From Rhytidiadelphus loreus (lineage: Eukaryota; Streptophyta; Bryopsida; Hypnales; Hylocomiaceae), in the NCBI GenBank assembly GCA_947034895.1, contig OX344761.1, positions 84,147,447-84,211,446 of the forward strand: a DNA stretch of 64,000 bases, in the 5' to 3' direction. Shown piece by piece: positions 25,494 through 37,859 of the stretch. Within the stretch, counting starts at the first letter, position 1; the number at the start of each line of letters is the position of its first letter. Below the pieces are notes generated by a model. It had not been told where the DNA came from. It saw only the letters and a list, made by a program, of their open reading frames with translations, and searched no databases. The position numbers and the translations under genes were made by a program.

Positions 25494-27813
25494 TCTCGTA
25501 TATTTAGAGGTCCAAATTTGCTTCAAGGCTAAAGTCTCCATCTATGTTTATTTTATAACAAATCCAAATGTATGATCCCTAAGTTAACATGTTAAAGTAT
25601 ACCCTCCTAAAATTTCAAAATAAGAAACCTTACTCGTTGAAAGATAATAATGCTTGCATTTCAAAATGAAATATTTTTAACTCTTTCCTAATGTTTAGAT
25701 TTCATCTTTCAAACTTTTTACACAAAATGTGTAGATCCTATAACTTGCAACTCTCTATAATATGTTGAAAAAATAAGTTGGAAACACATATTGAAAATTT
25801 AAACAAAAAATATTTCATAAGCATACTTGAAAAAAAAAGTATGTAGAAAGAAGTAGAGAATAATTTAAAGTACTAGATTGTTAAGAATTTAGTTATAAAA
25901 TTGAAAATTGCCAATCCTAATGGTCATAAAGCTATAATAAACTTAGGGGGGGGCACTTAGAGTGTCCATTAGAAACCACGTGTAAACAAAACTTTAAACC
26001 CCCTATACACTTTTTGTATTTTAAGTAAAAATAAATAAATAAAATATGAATAGATTTTCCTACTTTGAAAGTTTATGTTTTGAATTGTTGATATTTTTAT
26101 TTGTTAATAGTAATTAGTTACAAATTTTTGAAGTAAAAAGATATAGTATAGAACTGAAAAATAACTTTCACACCCCTATATTTATCCCCTAAAATACCAA
26201 GGCATTTTCTGGCTCCGAAACCACTGAAAACTGCCATTTTTGCTGCGATCACCTAAGAAACCAAATAAAACATTTTTTTAGGATCGAACCGTAGGATCTT
26301 TTAATTAACTTGTCTTGTATCATGTGGTAAAAATTTCATGAAGTTTGACCGTACGGATTAGAAGAAATTAGCATTTGAAGTCAGAAAAAGAACTTTTTTT
26401 GAATGCTGGCCTGCAATTTCAGATGACTTTGACCGCCATTTGTGGATTCTTTTTGCACTACATACCATAAAGTTAAAAAAATTTATGTTGAGTATTTGAG
26501 TTGAGAGTTGGGGATAAAAATTTCAGAATGTCAAAACTTGATTTTCACATATAAAGAAATTGTTAAGTAGAAGTAGGTCCAAAATTGAACAAACCTCTAA
26601 ATTGTTAATAGCTCTAAGATGGAATTGAAACATCATAATACCAATGGTGAGACTCTTCTTGCAAGCAAACTTTACCCTACCAAAAAAACTAAATTGAAAA
26701 AAACTAAAAATTGCATTCAGAAATGAATTCTAAAAGTTTTTTTTTTCTGAAAATGAGTAGATTGCCCAAAAAATGAGATTGTCCATAACTTTCTCATTAT
26801 TAGTCCAAATAGTATGAATCAAAGCTTCAAATGTAGACAAAAATATAATCTTTCAGAAAAAAATCAAAAATTAAGAAAAATATTTTTTTGGTGTTTTTTT
26901 ATTTCTGCCCGGCGAACTGCTTTTTGAACATTGGGCGGCATAACTTTTGCTCCCGGGCACTAATTGGAAAAAAAATTATATTTTTAGAAAGATGATGTGA
27001 TTTCCTATCTTCAATTTTTTTTTTTTAAAATCAGGTCAAAATTTGACGTCACATGAGCCTGCCTGAAATCCCAAGTGTCCCCTGAGGGGACTTTGGTACT
27101 TTAGGGGTTATATAAGAAAAATTTGCCTAAAAAATGAACAAAAAACTCCTAAAAATTACTCTCTATTGAAAGTTCATTTTGATTTGAATATTGATTCAAT
27201 GGTCATCTAAATGTGTTCTCTATAATTATTTGAGTTGAAAATTTAAATCTATAGTCATTATTAAACAATGCTCAAAATTTTAGGTTGAAATTATAGTTTA
27301 TTAGAAACCATTTGTTTGTACGTGATTTGTTGTAGTAGAAATAAGTGCATCCCTTAAGATAATAAATTTTTAAAATTTTGTGATGTAAATTTATTTCCAA
27401 AAAAATTGAAAATTGAATTAAATAAAGGACTTCAAAATTAGCTTTGAAGTCTTTTAGGTTCCATAACTACCCGCAAAGTAAAACTCATCATAACTTTCAT
27501 CTCATTAATCAAAATGGAACAATTCAAAGCTTTCTATATATATATAAATTGAGAAAACCAATTTCGATTTTTTTTTTAAGTAATTTTTTTTGGGCTACCT
27601 ATGTTGTTTAAACTCCAAAAGAAACTACATGCCATACAAATAACTTTTTAACCATATAGTCTAAAGTTATGAAAATTGTTGCACCTTTTAGCTACTCCTT
27701 AATTACATGTCCACATGAGTGAAAATTTCAAAGGAAAAATTGAAAATTATGTTTGTAAATGGATGACCAAAAATGTTGTATTGCCCTCCCAAATGCTACT
27801 TGGTTCTTTAGGG
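25494..27813 (+). mobile_element. TTAA-family element split by nested insertions
   Basis: It starts CCCCTAAAGTTC after TTTA and ends TTCTTTAGGG before TTAC. The left part (25,494-25,940) and right part (about 27,370-27,813) together follow the 926-bp element at 49,409-50,334; for example 'aagtagaaagaag' is followed later by 'aaataaaggacttcaaa'. Between them lie a further unidentified insertion and the near-intact copy at 26,186-27,107. Confidence 0.55.
26186..27107 (+). mobile_element. TTAA-family element, young copy A (922 bp)
   Basis: It is flanked by a direct TTAT repeat (26,182-26,185 and 27,108-27,111). It starts CCCCTAAAATACCAAGG and ends GGTACTTTAGGGG, giving about 17 bp of imperfect terminal inverted repeat. 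The right end carries the palindrome GTCCCC-tga-GGGGAC (27,077-27,091). It is almost identical to 34,592-35,512: I see only a few base differences plus changes in T-run length. There is no open frame of 60 codons on either strand, so it cannot supply its own transposase. Confidence 0.9.
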
Positions 27814-28779
27814 TTACTAGTATTAATTATGGCATGAGTACTAGGACTTTGATACTTTAGTGTCACAGGCATCAATGTACACGTAGCTACATTTTGGAAC
27901 ATGAAGGCTAAGTTGTCTTGTCTATAGTAGCATTTTAGATAGAATAAATGCTATGAGAAGCTTCAATTCAACAATTGATTGTTTCCAAGATTAAAAGTTG
28001 AAGTAGAAAGTGGGAAAGAATTCAACAAAAAGGTTTTTAAGGTTTAAGAACTTGACTTTTGTAGGTTTGTGAAACCATAGACTAACAATAGACAACAACA
28101 AATTATTCTTTTGTATATGTGGTATTATTAAGGCTTCCAAAGATACACTAAGCTCATTGCTAAATGTTGATACAAAGAGATTTAATTATAATTCTTACGA
28201 GTGAAGGGGTTTGCAATGCATGGGAGGCATAGGAACTCAACCATTGAAGTCCAAGAATGTTATAAATTGGAGGCATTTCAATAGTTCATAGTGCAAAATA
28301 TTTTGCCTCTAGCCATGAATCAAGTGTCCATCCATGGACAATTGGAATTTAAGCAAGTGATGATGAAGTAAAAAATGAACAAATGTTTTTGAAAATTTAA
28401 TACAAGATGGACACATGAACCTTCATCATGGTATGAAGAAAATTTAATTTGATTAGATTCTCATATCAAAAGTTATGGTGTCTAAAAAAATCCAAAAAAT
28501 ATAGGCAATTTGGACATATTTTGTTGAATTTCTCATCTACTTCTAAAATTTGCCATGTGCATGAATGGGAGTGCTATTTTGTGAGCCTTGGAGCATGATC
28601 CCAGGAACCTGAGAGCTTATGAGCCTCAAATTTGTAAGGTATTTAGTATATTTTTTGGATTTTGAAACTACGACAATGGTTTAGGAATTTAAAATCTTTA
28701 TAGCTAATAAACTTAAGAGAATATGTCAATTGGATTGAAATAGGGTTGGAACACTCCAAATGTTCTCCAAACACCTTAT
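27814..28779. other. gene-free AT-rich DNA
   Basis: No coding signal, terminal repeat or clear tandem structure was seen. Confidence 0.35.
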
Positions 28780-29880
28780 CCATACATCCTATTTATTTTA
28801 TTTTATTTTTCTTTCTCAGTTGCAACTCCATCACCCCCAGAGAATCAAAGATCTATTTTGGCATTGAGAAACTCTTGGGATTTAGGGGATTTGGGACTCC
28901 TAAAAAAAATTCAAATTTCTTTTTTCCAACTTAAATTTTTTTTCCCATGACTCCATCACTCTAGAATCCCCTCTTAGTACCAAGAGCCCCTTGTGGATTT
29001 GGGGTTTGGGACTCTCAAAAAAGAAAATTCATGTTGTTGTTTTTACATTTTTTTGGTCTCTCTTCTTTGTCATGAATCCCTCGCCTTCAGAGGTTATGTG
29101 GAGAATCTTGGATTTGGACCTTTCAAAAAAATTTAGTTTTTTTCCTCTTGCAATTTTTTTTCCACAACTTCATCACTCTAAAAAAAACTCTTAGTACCGA
29201 GAAGCCCGTTGGGACTTTCAGCATTTGGGACTGTCAAAAAATTAAAAAAAATGATTTTTTCCACAATCCCATCACCCCCCAAAAGCCTCTCGGTTCTAAG
29301 AAGTCCCTTAGGGGGTCTGGATTTCAGACTCTCACAAAAAAACTTTTAAGAAATCTTTTTTTCTTTTTAAATTTTTTTTCGCAACTCCATCACTCCATAA
29401 ACCCTTTTTGATATTGAGAGGCCTTTGAGGGAGTCTACAGGCGCCATTTTTCTTTTCCTTCTTTATGACTCTGTTATACCCGAAACTCTTCTTAGTACCA
29501 CAAGGCCCCTTGCAAGGTCTAGGATTTGCGACTCTAAAAAATATTTAAAAATTAAGAAATTTTATTTTATTTTTAAAAATTCACAACTTTGTCACCCCAA
29601 AAAACCCTCCCGGCACCAATAGGTCCATTAGGATTTAGGACCCTCAAAACTCTTTTAAAAAAAAATCTTCAAAAAAAATTTCAAATTTTTTTGGCGGGAA
29701 TTAAGAGGGCCTTTGGAGGAGGGGATCTAGGATTTGAGATCCCCCCATTTTTTTTCAATCTTTTTTTTAATTTTTTATGTGTATCCCAATTCCATCATCC
29801 TTCCAAAAAAACTTTAAGCACTGAGAAATCTTTTGAGGGGTGTGGAGGTTGGGATACTCTAAAAATTTGTGTGTGCCACG
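28780..29880. repeat. degenerate tandem array, unit about 80-130 bp
   Basis: A 'tcCATCACtc' type block followed by 'cttagtacc.agaagccc', then 'ttgggactctcaaaaaa' and a T-rich spacer recurs at about 28,829, 28,946, 29,075, 29,168, 29,269, 29,388, 29,468, 29,590 and 29,793. The irregular spacing shows an old minisatellite-like array. The chain of short + strand frames across it is a by-product of the repeat. Confidence 0.65.
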
Positions 29881-31954
29881 GGGGGCCTCCCACATGAGCC
29901 CTCTGTCCAAAGTATTTGTTTTCCCTTGGAATCCTTTCAATAGCTTGAGCTTGAGCAAATATTTTTACGAGAAGAAAAAAATGGGGCTTGAGATGGATTA
30001 AAACTATTGCTTGGCAATGCACCAAGCCAAGTGTAGTGTGTGCTAACCACACTCTCACGGTTATAGGTCCATGGTAATATAATTGAAATTTTATTATAAA
30101 TATATATGTTTTGAAATGTCTTTTCTTTTCTGTCTTTTAGCCTCAAAAATTCAAATTCTTCTTGGTTGATGCTTTGGGCTTACAAGTTACAAGTGTATGC
30201 TCACAATTCTTTAGCTCACATTTTTAAGCTTACAAACTAGAGTCAATATATACGTGACTAAAATGACGTAGAATTCAAATTTCAAAAGAAATGCAATGTT
30301 TAGTGCAAAAATCTCGTTCCAAGAGGAGTCAAAACTCTACTAACAATTTCTTCTAACTACAAACTATTATCCTGAAATTTGCATTATCCAAATTCTTGAA
30401 TTTTCCCCCCCATATATTCTAATGTTTGTCTCTATTTTTTCACCTTTTGTATTTCTACAAAAGAATTCTCTAATGCATAAGAAATCATTAAAAAATTGTT
30501 AGTATATATTGTCAATTTATTTAACCTCGTATTGCCAATTTATTTTACCTCCTCATATTGCAAGGTGATTTTGAGTAAGGTAGAGCCTTTATTTGTATGT
30601 GTACCTAACTAGATGTAGAACTCAATAGTATAGATGACCAAGTTTGATAAGAGTGAAAATTTGATTCAAAGAAGGTTTCCAGTCTATTGATCCTATCTCA
30701 TAGGAATTAAAAGAAGTATTTTTTTAAATTCAAATGTTTGTCTTTCAATCCACATTGTCAAATGCACTGATTTTTTTTCCACATTTCCATAATATTCTAC
30801 ACTTTTGCAAGTTTGAATATCAAAATATATATATATTAAATTTTTTGATCAATGCACTAAAAATTGTAGTTTTTGACAATTTGTCTTGAAAAAATAAATT
30901 CTTTAGAAGTTAAATGTAAATAATGTCTTGATTTACTTAACCCCTATATGCTCAAAGCCTTTCTTAACCCTTGATTGCCCTAGGGGACCAAAGGTGTCCT
31001 TACATAGTCTAGAAGTCCAATTTGAAGTGATGTAACTTTTGCATCTGAAGTATGAATTTTATAAAATTTATTGAAAAAAATTGCACTATCTTTTCTAGTT
31101 TGTGGGGTAAAATTTTCAAATCAATCCAAGGTGTACTAATTTTTTGGAAGCCATATTGAAGTTCACAAGTTCAATTTGAGTTCACCAAATTGCATTTTGA
31201 TGGTTGCAACTTTGGGAGTTTGTATCTCCTTTATCCAATGTTTGTTTTCAATCAAATTTGTTGGGTTATGTTTATCCTTGAAGTCTAAGTATTGTAGTAA
31301 AATTTTCATGTCAATCCAAGCTTAGAGTTTTGGGAGCAATCCAAATTTCAAAACTTTGGCATATCAAAGCCATTTTGCAGACACAATGAGTCTATTGAAT
31401 GATATTTTCTTTCATCAATGTGTTTGTATCTTGGTTTTGAAGCACTTTATAGTTTAAAGCTCTTTATTTGAGTAGGTTTAGAAATCAAATTTCACCTCCA
31501 TATGTGTTGCTAGGAAAATTTCAGCATCCTTTTTTCAATACTAAAACATTATAATCTTGCATTCTATGTGGCCAAATGACTCCAAATTTGATTCATGTCA
31601 TCCACAACTTGTACACTACAAGATTGTATGGTTGAGATTTTTATACTTTAGTGATATTTAGACCTATAACACTTCAAAAGCAATGATGTTTTTAAATCCA
31701 TAAAGGCCTAGGGCCTTTAGAAACATATTCAATAGAACAAAAAATCTTCAAAAGATTTGGAAAGTTTAAACAAAAACTCCAAATTGCATATGTTGGATTT
31801 TAAACTAGATGTATCATAAATCACATGCAAAAAGAACACACAAACAAGATAACATATAGATTGAAAGATTATTATCAATAATGTTTCATTGCAAGAGGTT
31901 AGAAATTTGTTTGAAGTCTTTTTACTGTCTTTTGTTTCAGATCTAAGAGTTTAA
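29881..31954. other. gene-free AT-rich DNA with decayed element ends
   Basis: TTAACCCC and TTAACCC starts at about 30,940-30,980, with 'ccctaggggacc' just after, look like decayed ends of TTAA-family elements. No partner ends are certain. There is no gene. Confidence 0.35.
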
Positions 31955-32893
31955 CCCCTAATAAAGGTTAGAGATTATGTTTTCACCAAAAACGTTCCAA
32001 AACTGCCCTTACATTTACAAGCACCAAATTTTAGATGAAAAACATTTTTGGACACATGTAACTGTAGGATCTTGTAGTAAAATATTTCGAAAAGATGTGG
32101 AAAAAATTTCAGAATTTTCCACCGTGTAGATTCCAAGATATTAACGCTTGAAGTGACAAAAATCATTTTTTTGGCCCTGTGAAACTACGGGCAGCTGCAC
32201 TTCACAAGGTCACATTTGTATGAAAAAATGTCCAAAATGGTGGTTACTCTTTAGGCTCATTCTTCAAGTCAAATTGGCTACATGCTTGATAAATTTTAGA
32301 TTATTTGGAATTGTACAACATATAGGAAAAAATAGTAAGTAGAAAGAAGTAGAAAATGATTAAAAATACTATATTATTAACAATTTATTTATAGAATTGA
32401 AAAATGCCAATCCCAATGGTTGCATGTTGTAATAAACAATATACACCTAATGTTTTATTTTTTTCCAAAAATATTTAAAATCGAGCTAAATAAAGGCATT
32501 CAAAATTTATTTACAGTAGAGATTCCATAACTACCCACAAACTAACCCAAACCAAAATTCCTCATAACTTTCATCTCATTAATCAAAATGGAATGATTCA
32601 AAGCTTACCCCATATATATATAAAGAATTAATTTCAAATTTTTATTTTTTTTAAAAGTGATTTTCAAAGAAGTTTATTTTCCTGTTTAGGTTGCCCGCTG
32701 ATTTGTAAAAATTTACATATCATGCAATAACTTTTGAACCATGTAGTCAAAAGTTATGAAAATTGTTGGGCCTTAAAGCTACTCCTTGGGTACACTTTGT
32801 GTGAAATTTTCAAAGAAAAAATAAAAATTCCGTTTGTAGTGAGCTGCCCAAAATCGCTATGTTGCCAAAAAACAGTGTTTGGTCCTTTAGGGG
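31955..32893 (+). mobile_element. TTAA-family element, full length (939 bp)
   Basis: It lies between TTAA at 31,951-31,954 and 32,894-32,897. It starts CCCCTAATAAAGG and ends GGTCCTTTAGGGG. Its interior is related to 17,058-17,969. A short CCAAA/TTTGG stem lies close to the right end (about 32,864-32,882). Confidence 0.75.
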
Positions 32894-33317
32894 TTAAATT
32901 CTTTGGTTTCTTCTTTGGTTTATAGACTTACAAAATTTCATTTCAATATAGGAATTCCTATCAAATTAAAACCAAAATGTAATATTATTCCAATTGAGCA
33001 AATGATTGGATTTCTTCATTCAATCAATTAAGTCATTAAAATTTATAATATACTTCATTTTAAGTTTTCATGGTTTTGAATGATAAGGTGAATTCAAATT
33101 TAGATTAATTGGATCATATTCATAGAAGAATTCACTCCAAATACTTAAAATGAATAACCATGATAATTGAAGAATTTTTTGAGATTTCTAGATGGTCAAA
33201 GTTTTGTTCACTCTTGTACTTGCTTTTGAAACACTTGTTTTGATCATTTTTACAAATCCAAAGTTGTAAATGAAATTAGACAAAATATTAAATATAATCT
33301 TAGATCCTATCATTTTA

Positions 33318-34006
33318 CCTCTTGAGACCCTGGGGTTCTCCCTCCAAAATCACCTCTAAATTGCCATTTCTAAAAATCAACAATAAAATGTTTTTTAGAG
33401 TCATATTTTCAAATATTTGACCATAAGATTTTGATCATTACTATCAAATTAGTAAACTCTTCATTTTTCAAAGAATCTAACTATATGAATTTTGAGATAT
33501 TTGCAGTCAAAGTTTGGTATTTGAGAAAAAGTAGGATTTGTTTGGGGGCAAAATGAGTCAAGGGGACATCTTTCAAAATTTTCACAAATGCAAATTTTAA
33601 TTGTTTTTTTCCAAATGAAATAATGTCTATTTGAGAACATGCATGCCAATTTTTAAAAGTATTGGATCAATGGAAGATTACTTACAAAGTCTTGTAATCA
33701 ATAGAAGTACAATAGGAAAACAAGAATTCCACTTACAATAACCATGGAATGTTTTTTCCTTAGATGACCTCTCATTGGCTAGGTTTTTGTACCAAGACAA
33801 TTTGCAATAAGCATTCTTTGAAGTTTGAGTTAGAAAAATCACTAAAGATGGAATTTTTGTCCAAATTAAGAGTGTTTTTAAGCTATGGAAAGACAACTTG
33901 ACAAACACATGAGAAAAATTTAAAATATAATTTTGTTTTATGGGATCTAGGCAAAAACCTGAAGTTGGGCAATAGGCAATAACATGGTTGTATGAGCCTT
34001 TAGGGG
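33318..34006 (+). mobile_element. TTAA-family element sharing its TTAA with the next (689 bp)
   Basis: It starts CCTCTTGAGACCC after TTTA and ends GCCTTTAGGGG. The TTAA that follows (34,007-34,010) is also the left target site of the element starting at 34,011. Confidence 0.55.
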
Positions 34007-34010
34007 TTAA

Positions 34011-35833
34011 CCTCTAAAGACCAAAGGGTGTTTAGAAAGAGAAAAAGTCTCAAATTGACTATTTTTGATGCATTATCCAAAATCAATTTTTAAATTTAAA
34101 AAAAAAATTAACCCTAAAAAAGTGTATTGAACTAATAAAATAATATGTGGAAATTTTGTAGCCGATTTGATTGCAAGGATTGAAAGATTTTAGCATTTAA
34201 AGTGAGAAAAAAATATTTTTTTCATTCTTGCAAAACTAAATCATTAGACTTTAAGCACTCTTAGAGTAAAATTTTTGCTCTAAACAAAAATGAGAATTTT
34301 GAACATTCTTAAGCATATGATGTTAGTTTCACTCGTGGCATATTTCAAAAAGAATATGGAGTCTAGCTTATTCTAAATCACTCTACAAAGCAATGAGGTT
34401 AAGTGAATTGGCAATACCCTAGTTATTTCTAGATGATTTCTTGTGTAATGAGGAAATTTTTATTTCAAATCCAAATAGTGAAAATTAGAGACAAACATTT
34501 AGAATATGTGGAAAAAATTTCAAGAATTTTGACTTTCAAGAATTATAAGATAATAGGGCTTAAAGTTAGAAGTTTTCTTTTTCTTCTTTAACCCCTAAAA
34601 TACCAAGGCATTTTCTGGCTCCGAAACCACTGAAAACTGCCATTTTTGCTGCGATCACCTAAGAAACCAAATAAAACATTTTTTTAGGATCGAACCGTAG
34701 GATCTTTTAATTAACTTGTCTTGTATCATGTGGTAAAAATTTCATGAAGTTTGACCGTACGGATTAGAAGAAATTAGCATTTGAAGTCAGAAAAAGAACT
34801 TTTTTTGAATGCTGGCCTGCAATTTCAGATGACTTTGACCGCCATTTGTGGATTCTTTTTGCACTACATACCATAAAGTTAAAAAAATTTATGTTGAGTA
34901 TTTGAGTTGAGAGTTGGGGATAAAAATTTCAGAATGTCAAAACTTGATTTTCACATATAAAGAAATTGTTAAGTAGAAGTAGGTCCAAAATTGAACAAAC
35001 CTCTAAATTGTTAATAGCTCTAAGATGGAATTGAAACATCATAATACCAATGGTGAGACTCTTCTTGCAAGCAAACTTTACCCTACCAAAAAAACTAAAT
35101 TGAAAAAAACTAAAAATTGCATTCAGAAATGAATTCTAAAAGTTTTTTTTTCTGAAAATGAGTAGATTGCCCAAAAAATGAGATTGTCCATAACTTTCTC
35201 ATTATTAGTCCAAATAGTATGAATCAAAGCTTCAAATGTAGACAAAAATATAATCTTTCAGAAAAAAATCAAAAATTAAGAAAAATATTTTTTTGGTGTT
35301 TTTTTATTTCTGCCCGGCGAACTGCTTTTTGAACATTGGGCGGCATAACTTTTGCTCCCGGGCACTAATTGGAAAAAAAATTATATTTTTAGAAAGATGA
35401 TGTGATTTCCTATCTTCAAATTTTTTTTTTTAAAATCAGGTCAAAATTTGACGTCACATGAGCCTGTCCGAAATCCCAAGTGTCCCCTGAGGGGACTTTG
35501 GTACTTTAGGGGTTAAACTATCCCAATAGTTAGATTCCTCTTAGAATGTGAATTGAGAACTAAAATTTGTTTTTTTGGGACAATTGTATGCCGTATTTCA
35601 AAAGTTGATGAGTATTTTTGCAAAAGATGCTCAAATCACCTAGGTTGCAAATTTTTTTTAGAGCAGCGTAACTTTTAATTTGAACATCCAATAAAAAAAT
35701 TTATATTCTTACTAAGGGAATACATATTCACACCTTGTGTCCAAATTTCGTGGACAACCAACCCAAATTGACTTCATAGGAACCTACCCAGATTTTCAAT
35801 TGTCCATTCAACGAACAATTGATCATTATAGGG
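34011..35833 (+). mobile_element. TTAA-family element interrupted by young copy B
   Basis: It starts CCTCTAAAGACC after the shared TTAA and ends ATCATTATAGGG before TTAA (35,834-35,837). Removing the nested copy (34,592-35,512) and one TTAA leaves about 898 bp, normal for the family. The right-end hairpin is CAATTGT (35,797-35,803) with ACAATTG (35,815-35,821) around an 11-base loop. This is the same fold as in the element at 57,360, with one compensated base pair. Confidence 0.65.
34592..35512 (+). mobile_element. TTAA-family element, young copy B (921 bp)
   Basis: It is flanked by TTAA (34,588-34,591 and 35,513-35,516). Its sequence is almost identical to copy A at 26,186-27,107 across the whole length. 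Visible differences are 'gcctgtccg' versus 'gcctgcctg' near the right end and T-run lengths. It is inserted inside an older member of the same family. Confidence 0.9.
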
Positions 35834-36663
35834 TTAAAGTACATAAGTTTTTAGTCCCATTTTGACATTCTTAAAATATGTATTCTATAAAATCTATTAA
35901 ATAGTAAAAAAACTAAAAAAAAGTGGAGCCAAACAAATACACCTTCTCCAAATCTTTAGTAGGAAAATACTAAAAATTGAACTATAATCCACTATGTAGT
36001 TTCCAAAAATATTAGGGTTATTTGTAGAACCATTCCATTGGCATTCAATTGTTTTAAGTTCTTCTTATGGGCATTTATATGGAATCTTGAGCAAATAGAT
36101 TCCAAAGGATTGCTAATTCTAATGTAGAATTATAGTTCATTTTTTAAATTTGTTTTTATTTTGATGAAGTTATTTTAATTAGGTGTTGTATTTATTTTTA
36201 TTTTTAAGTAGATTTTAATATATTAACATATAGGTTACCAAATGTTGTATGAATAAGACCCACTTTAGATTAATGGACCATAATCTCACAATAGTTTTGT
36301 CTAAAAATGAACCATGTGGGCCAACAACATATCTTCTAAAAGTTGCATAACATCCAAGACATTGGATTGTGTTTACTTTTGAGTTGTATCTCGTTACATT
36401 CACTAAATTCTACAATTATAGGACCATTCTAGTCTATTATTACCTACCTAGGCATTCATTTTTTATTTTTCATTTAACTCTATTAGTTTAGAATTTTTTT
36501 AATAATATTTTTTTCTGATATCTACAATACAATTGATGGCCATTTACAACATTGAAATTTAGCTATCTAAATGCAATTTTTTCCTAGGACCAATGTACAT
36601 TTTAGACAAAAAAAAATACGAAGATTGGTACTTTGTAAGGCAATGAGAAAAAAAATGAATTAA

Positions 36664-37240
36664 CCCCTAAAATCCCATTGTCCCTATAGGGTACAAAATG
36701 GATTTTGGGCAGGCTCCTATGATCTCAATTTTTACTGAAACTTTTTGAAACTTTCTCATAAGATAGATAGACTTATAAACTTTTTGGGGATATATTTTTA
36801 TTCCAATCGGTGCCTGGGAGCAAAAGTTATGCCACAATAACCTCAAAATAGGGGAGACCGGGCAACAAAAAAAATTCCACAAAAAATTGAAATAAAAATT
36901 TTAATATTTTTTTTCTTTTAGATTATATTTTTTTCTAAATGGGAAGCTTTGATTCATTCCATTTGGATTAGTGATGTGAAAGTTATGGAGTTTCTTGTTT
37001 TGCGGGCAATTATAGCAACTTCTTGAAAGAATGTTTTTCTTCTACTTTGAATGCTAATATCTTTCAATCTATACGGTCAAACATCACAAATTTTTTATCA
37101 CATGATCTACAATAAGTGTAGAACAAGATTGTACGGTTATATTCTAAAAAATATTAAAAAAATTTATTTCATAGGTGAATGTAGCAAAAGTGGTAGTTTT
37201 GAGTGGTTTTGGCAAAAAAATGGTCTTGGGACTTTAGGGG
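36664..37240 (-). mobile_element. TTAA-family element, internally deleted (577 bp)
   Basis: It is flanked by TTAA at 36,660-36,663 and 37,241-37,244. It starts CCCCTAAAATCCC and ends GGACTTTAGGGG. The left hairpin TTGTCCC-tata-GGGTACAA (36,678-36,696) has one bulge. Confidence 0.7.
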
Positions 37241-37859
37241 TTAAAAAATGAATTCATCTAGACAAGATTGTACCATACCACTTTGGAAGTTTATGGGAAA
37301 AAAATTCAAAAACTCAAACCATGCAAATTGGAAGGTTATAGTGTTTGAATTTAGAAGAAGATATTCTTTTACCTTGCCTGACATGGTTTATAGCCTATAA
37401 TTCCTCTAGAAGTGAGATTTTTGTATTGTACATTTTTTTCTCCAACAATTCATTTGTATATCATGATAAGTTACATTTGCACCAAATTTTAAAAGCAAAA
37501 GAGTCTTGCAAATGTCGACAAAAAGCTACCTACCTATTCCAGGCAACATAATTTTGATCTATATATCCATGAATTTGTCAAAATTTAAAAGTATTTTGCC
37601 CAAAAAAATGGCTAAACCTACCTCTAGCAAGATGCATCCTACAAGAAAAGATTCACTCGTTTAATAGTGACACGAGTCAATGATGCTAGTACATGAACCT
37701 AGAAATGTGGGTCTTGAGCCTAGGAGTAAGTAGGTATCCTACAATCATTAAAGATGCCTATATTAACATATGTACCTATAACATAGGTATTCTATAACTA
37801 TATGTACTTAGTTCTACTTAACAATTTTTTAAAGAATAGAATCAAGTATATATTTTGTG

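Noticed and set aside
28746..29897. Chain of small + strand frames as a multi-exon gene
   Set aside because: The frames follow the degenerate tandem array, encode Phe/Lys-rich low-complexity sequence, and lack consistent splice sites.
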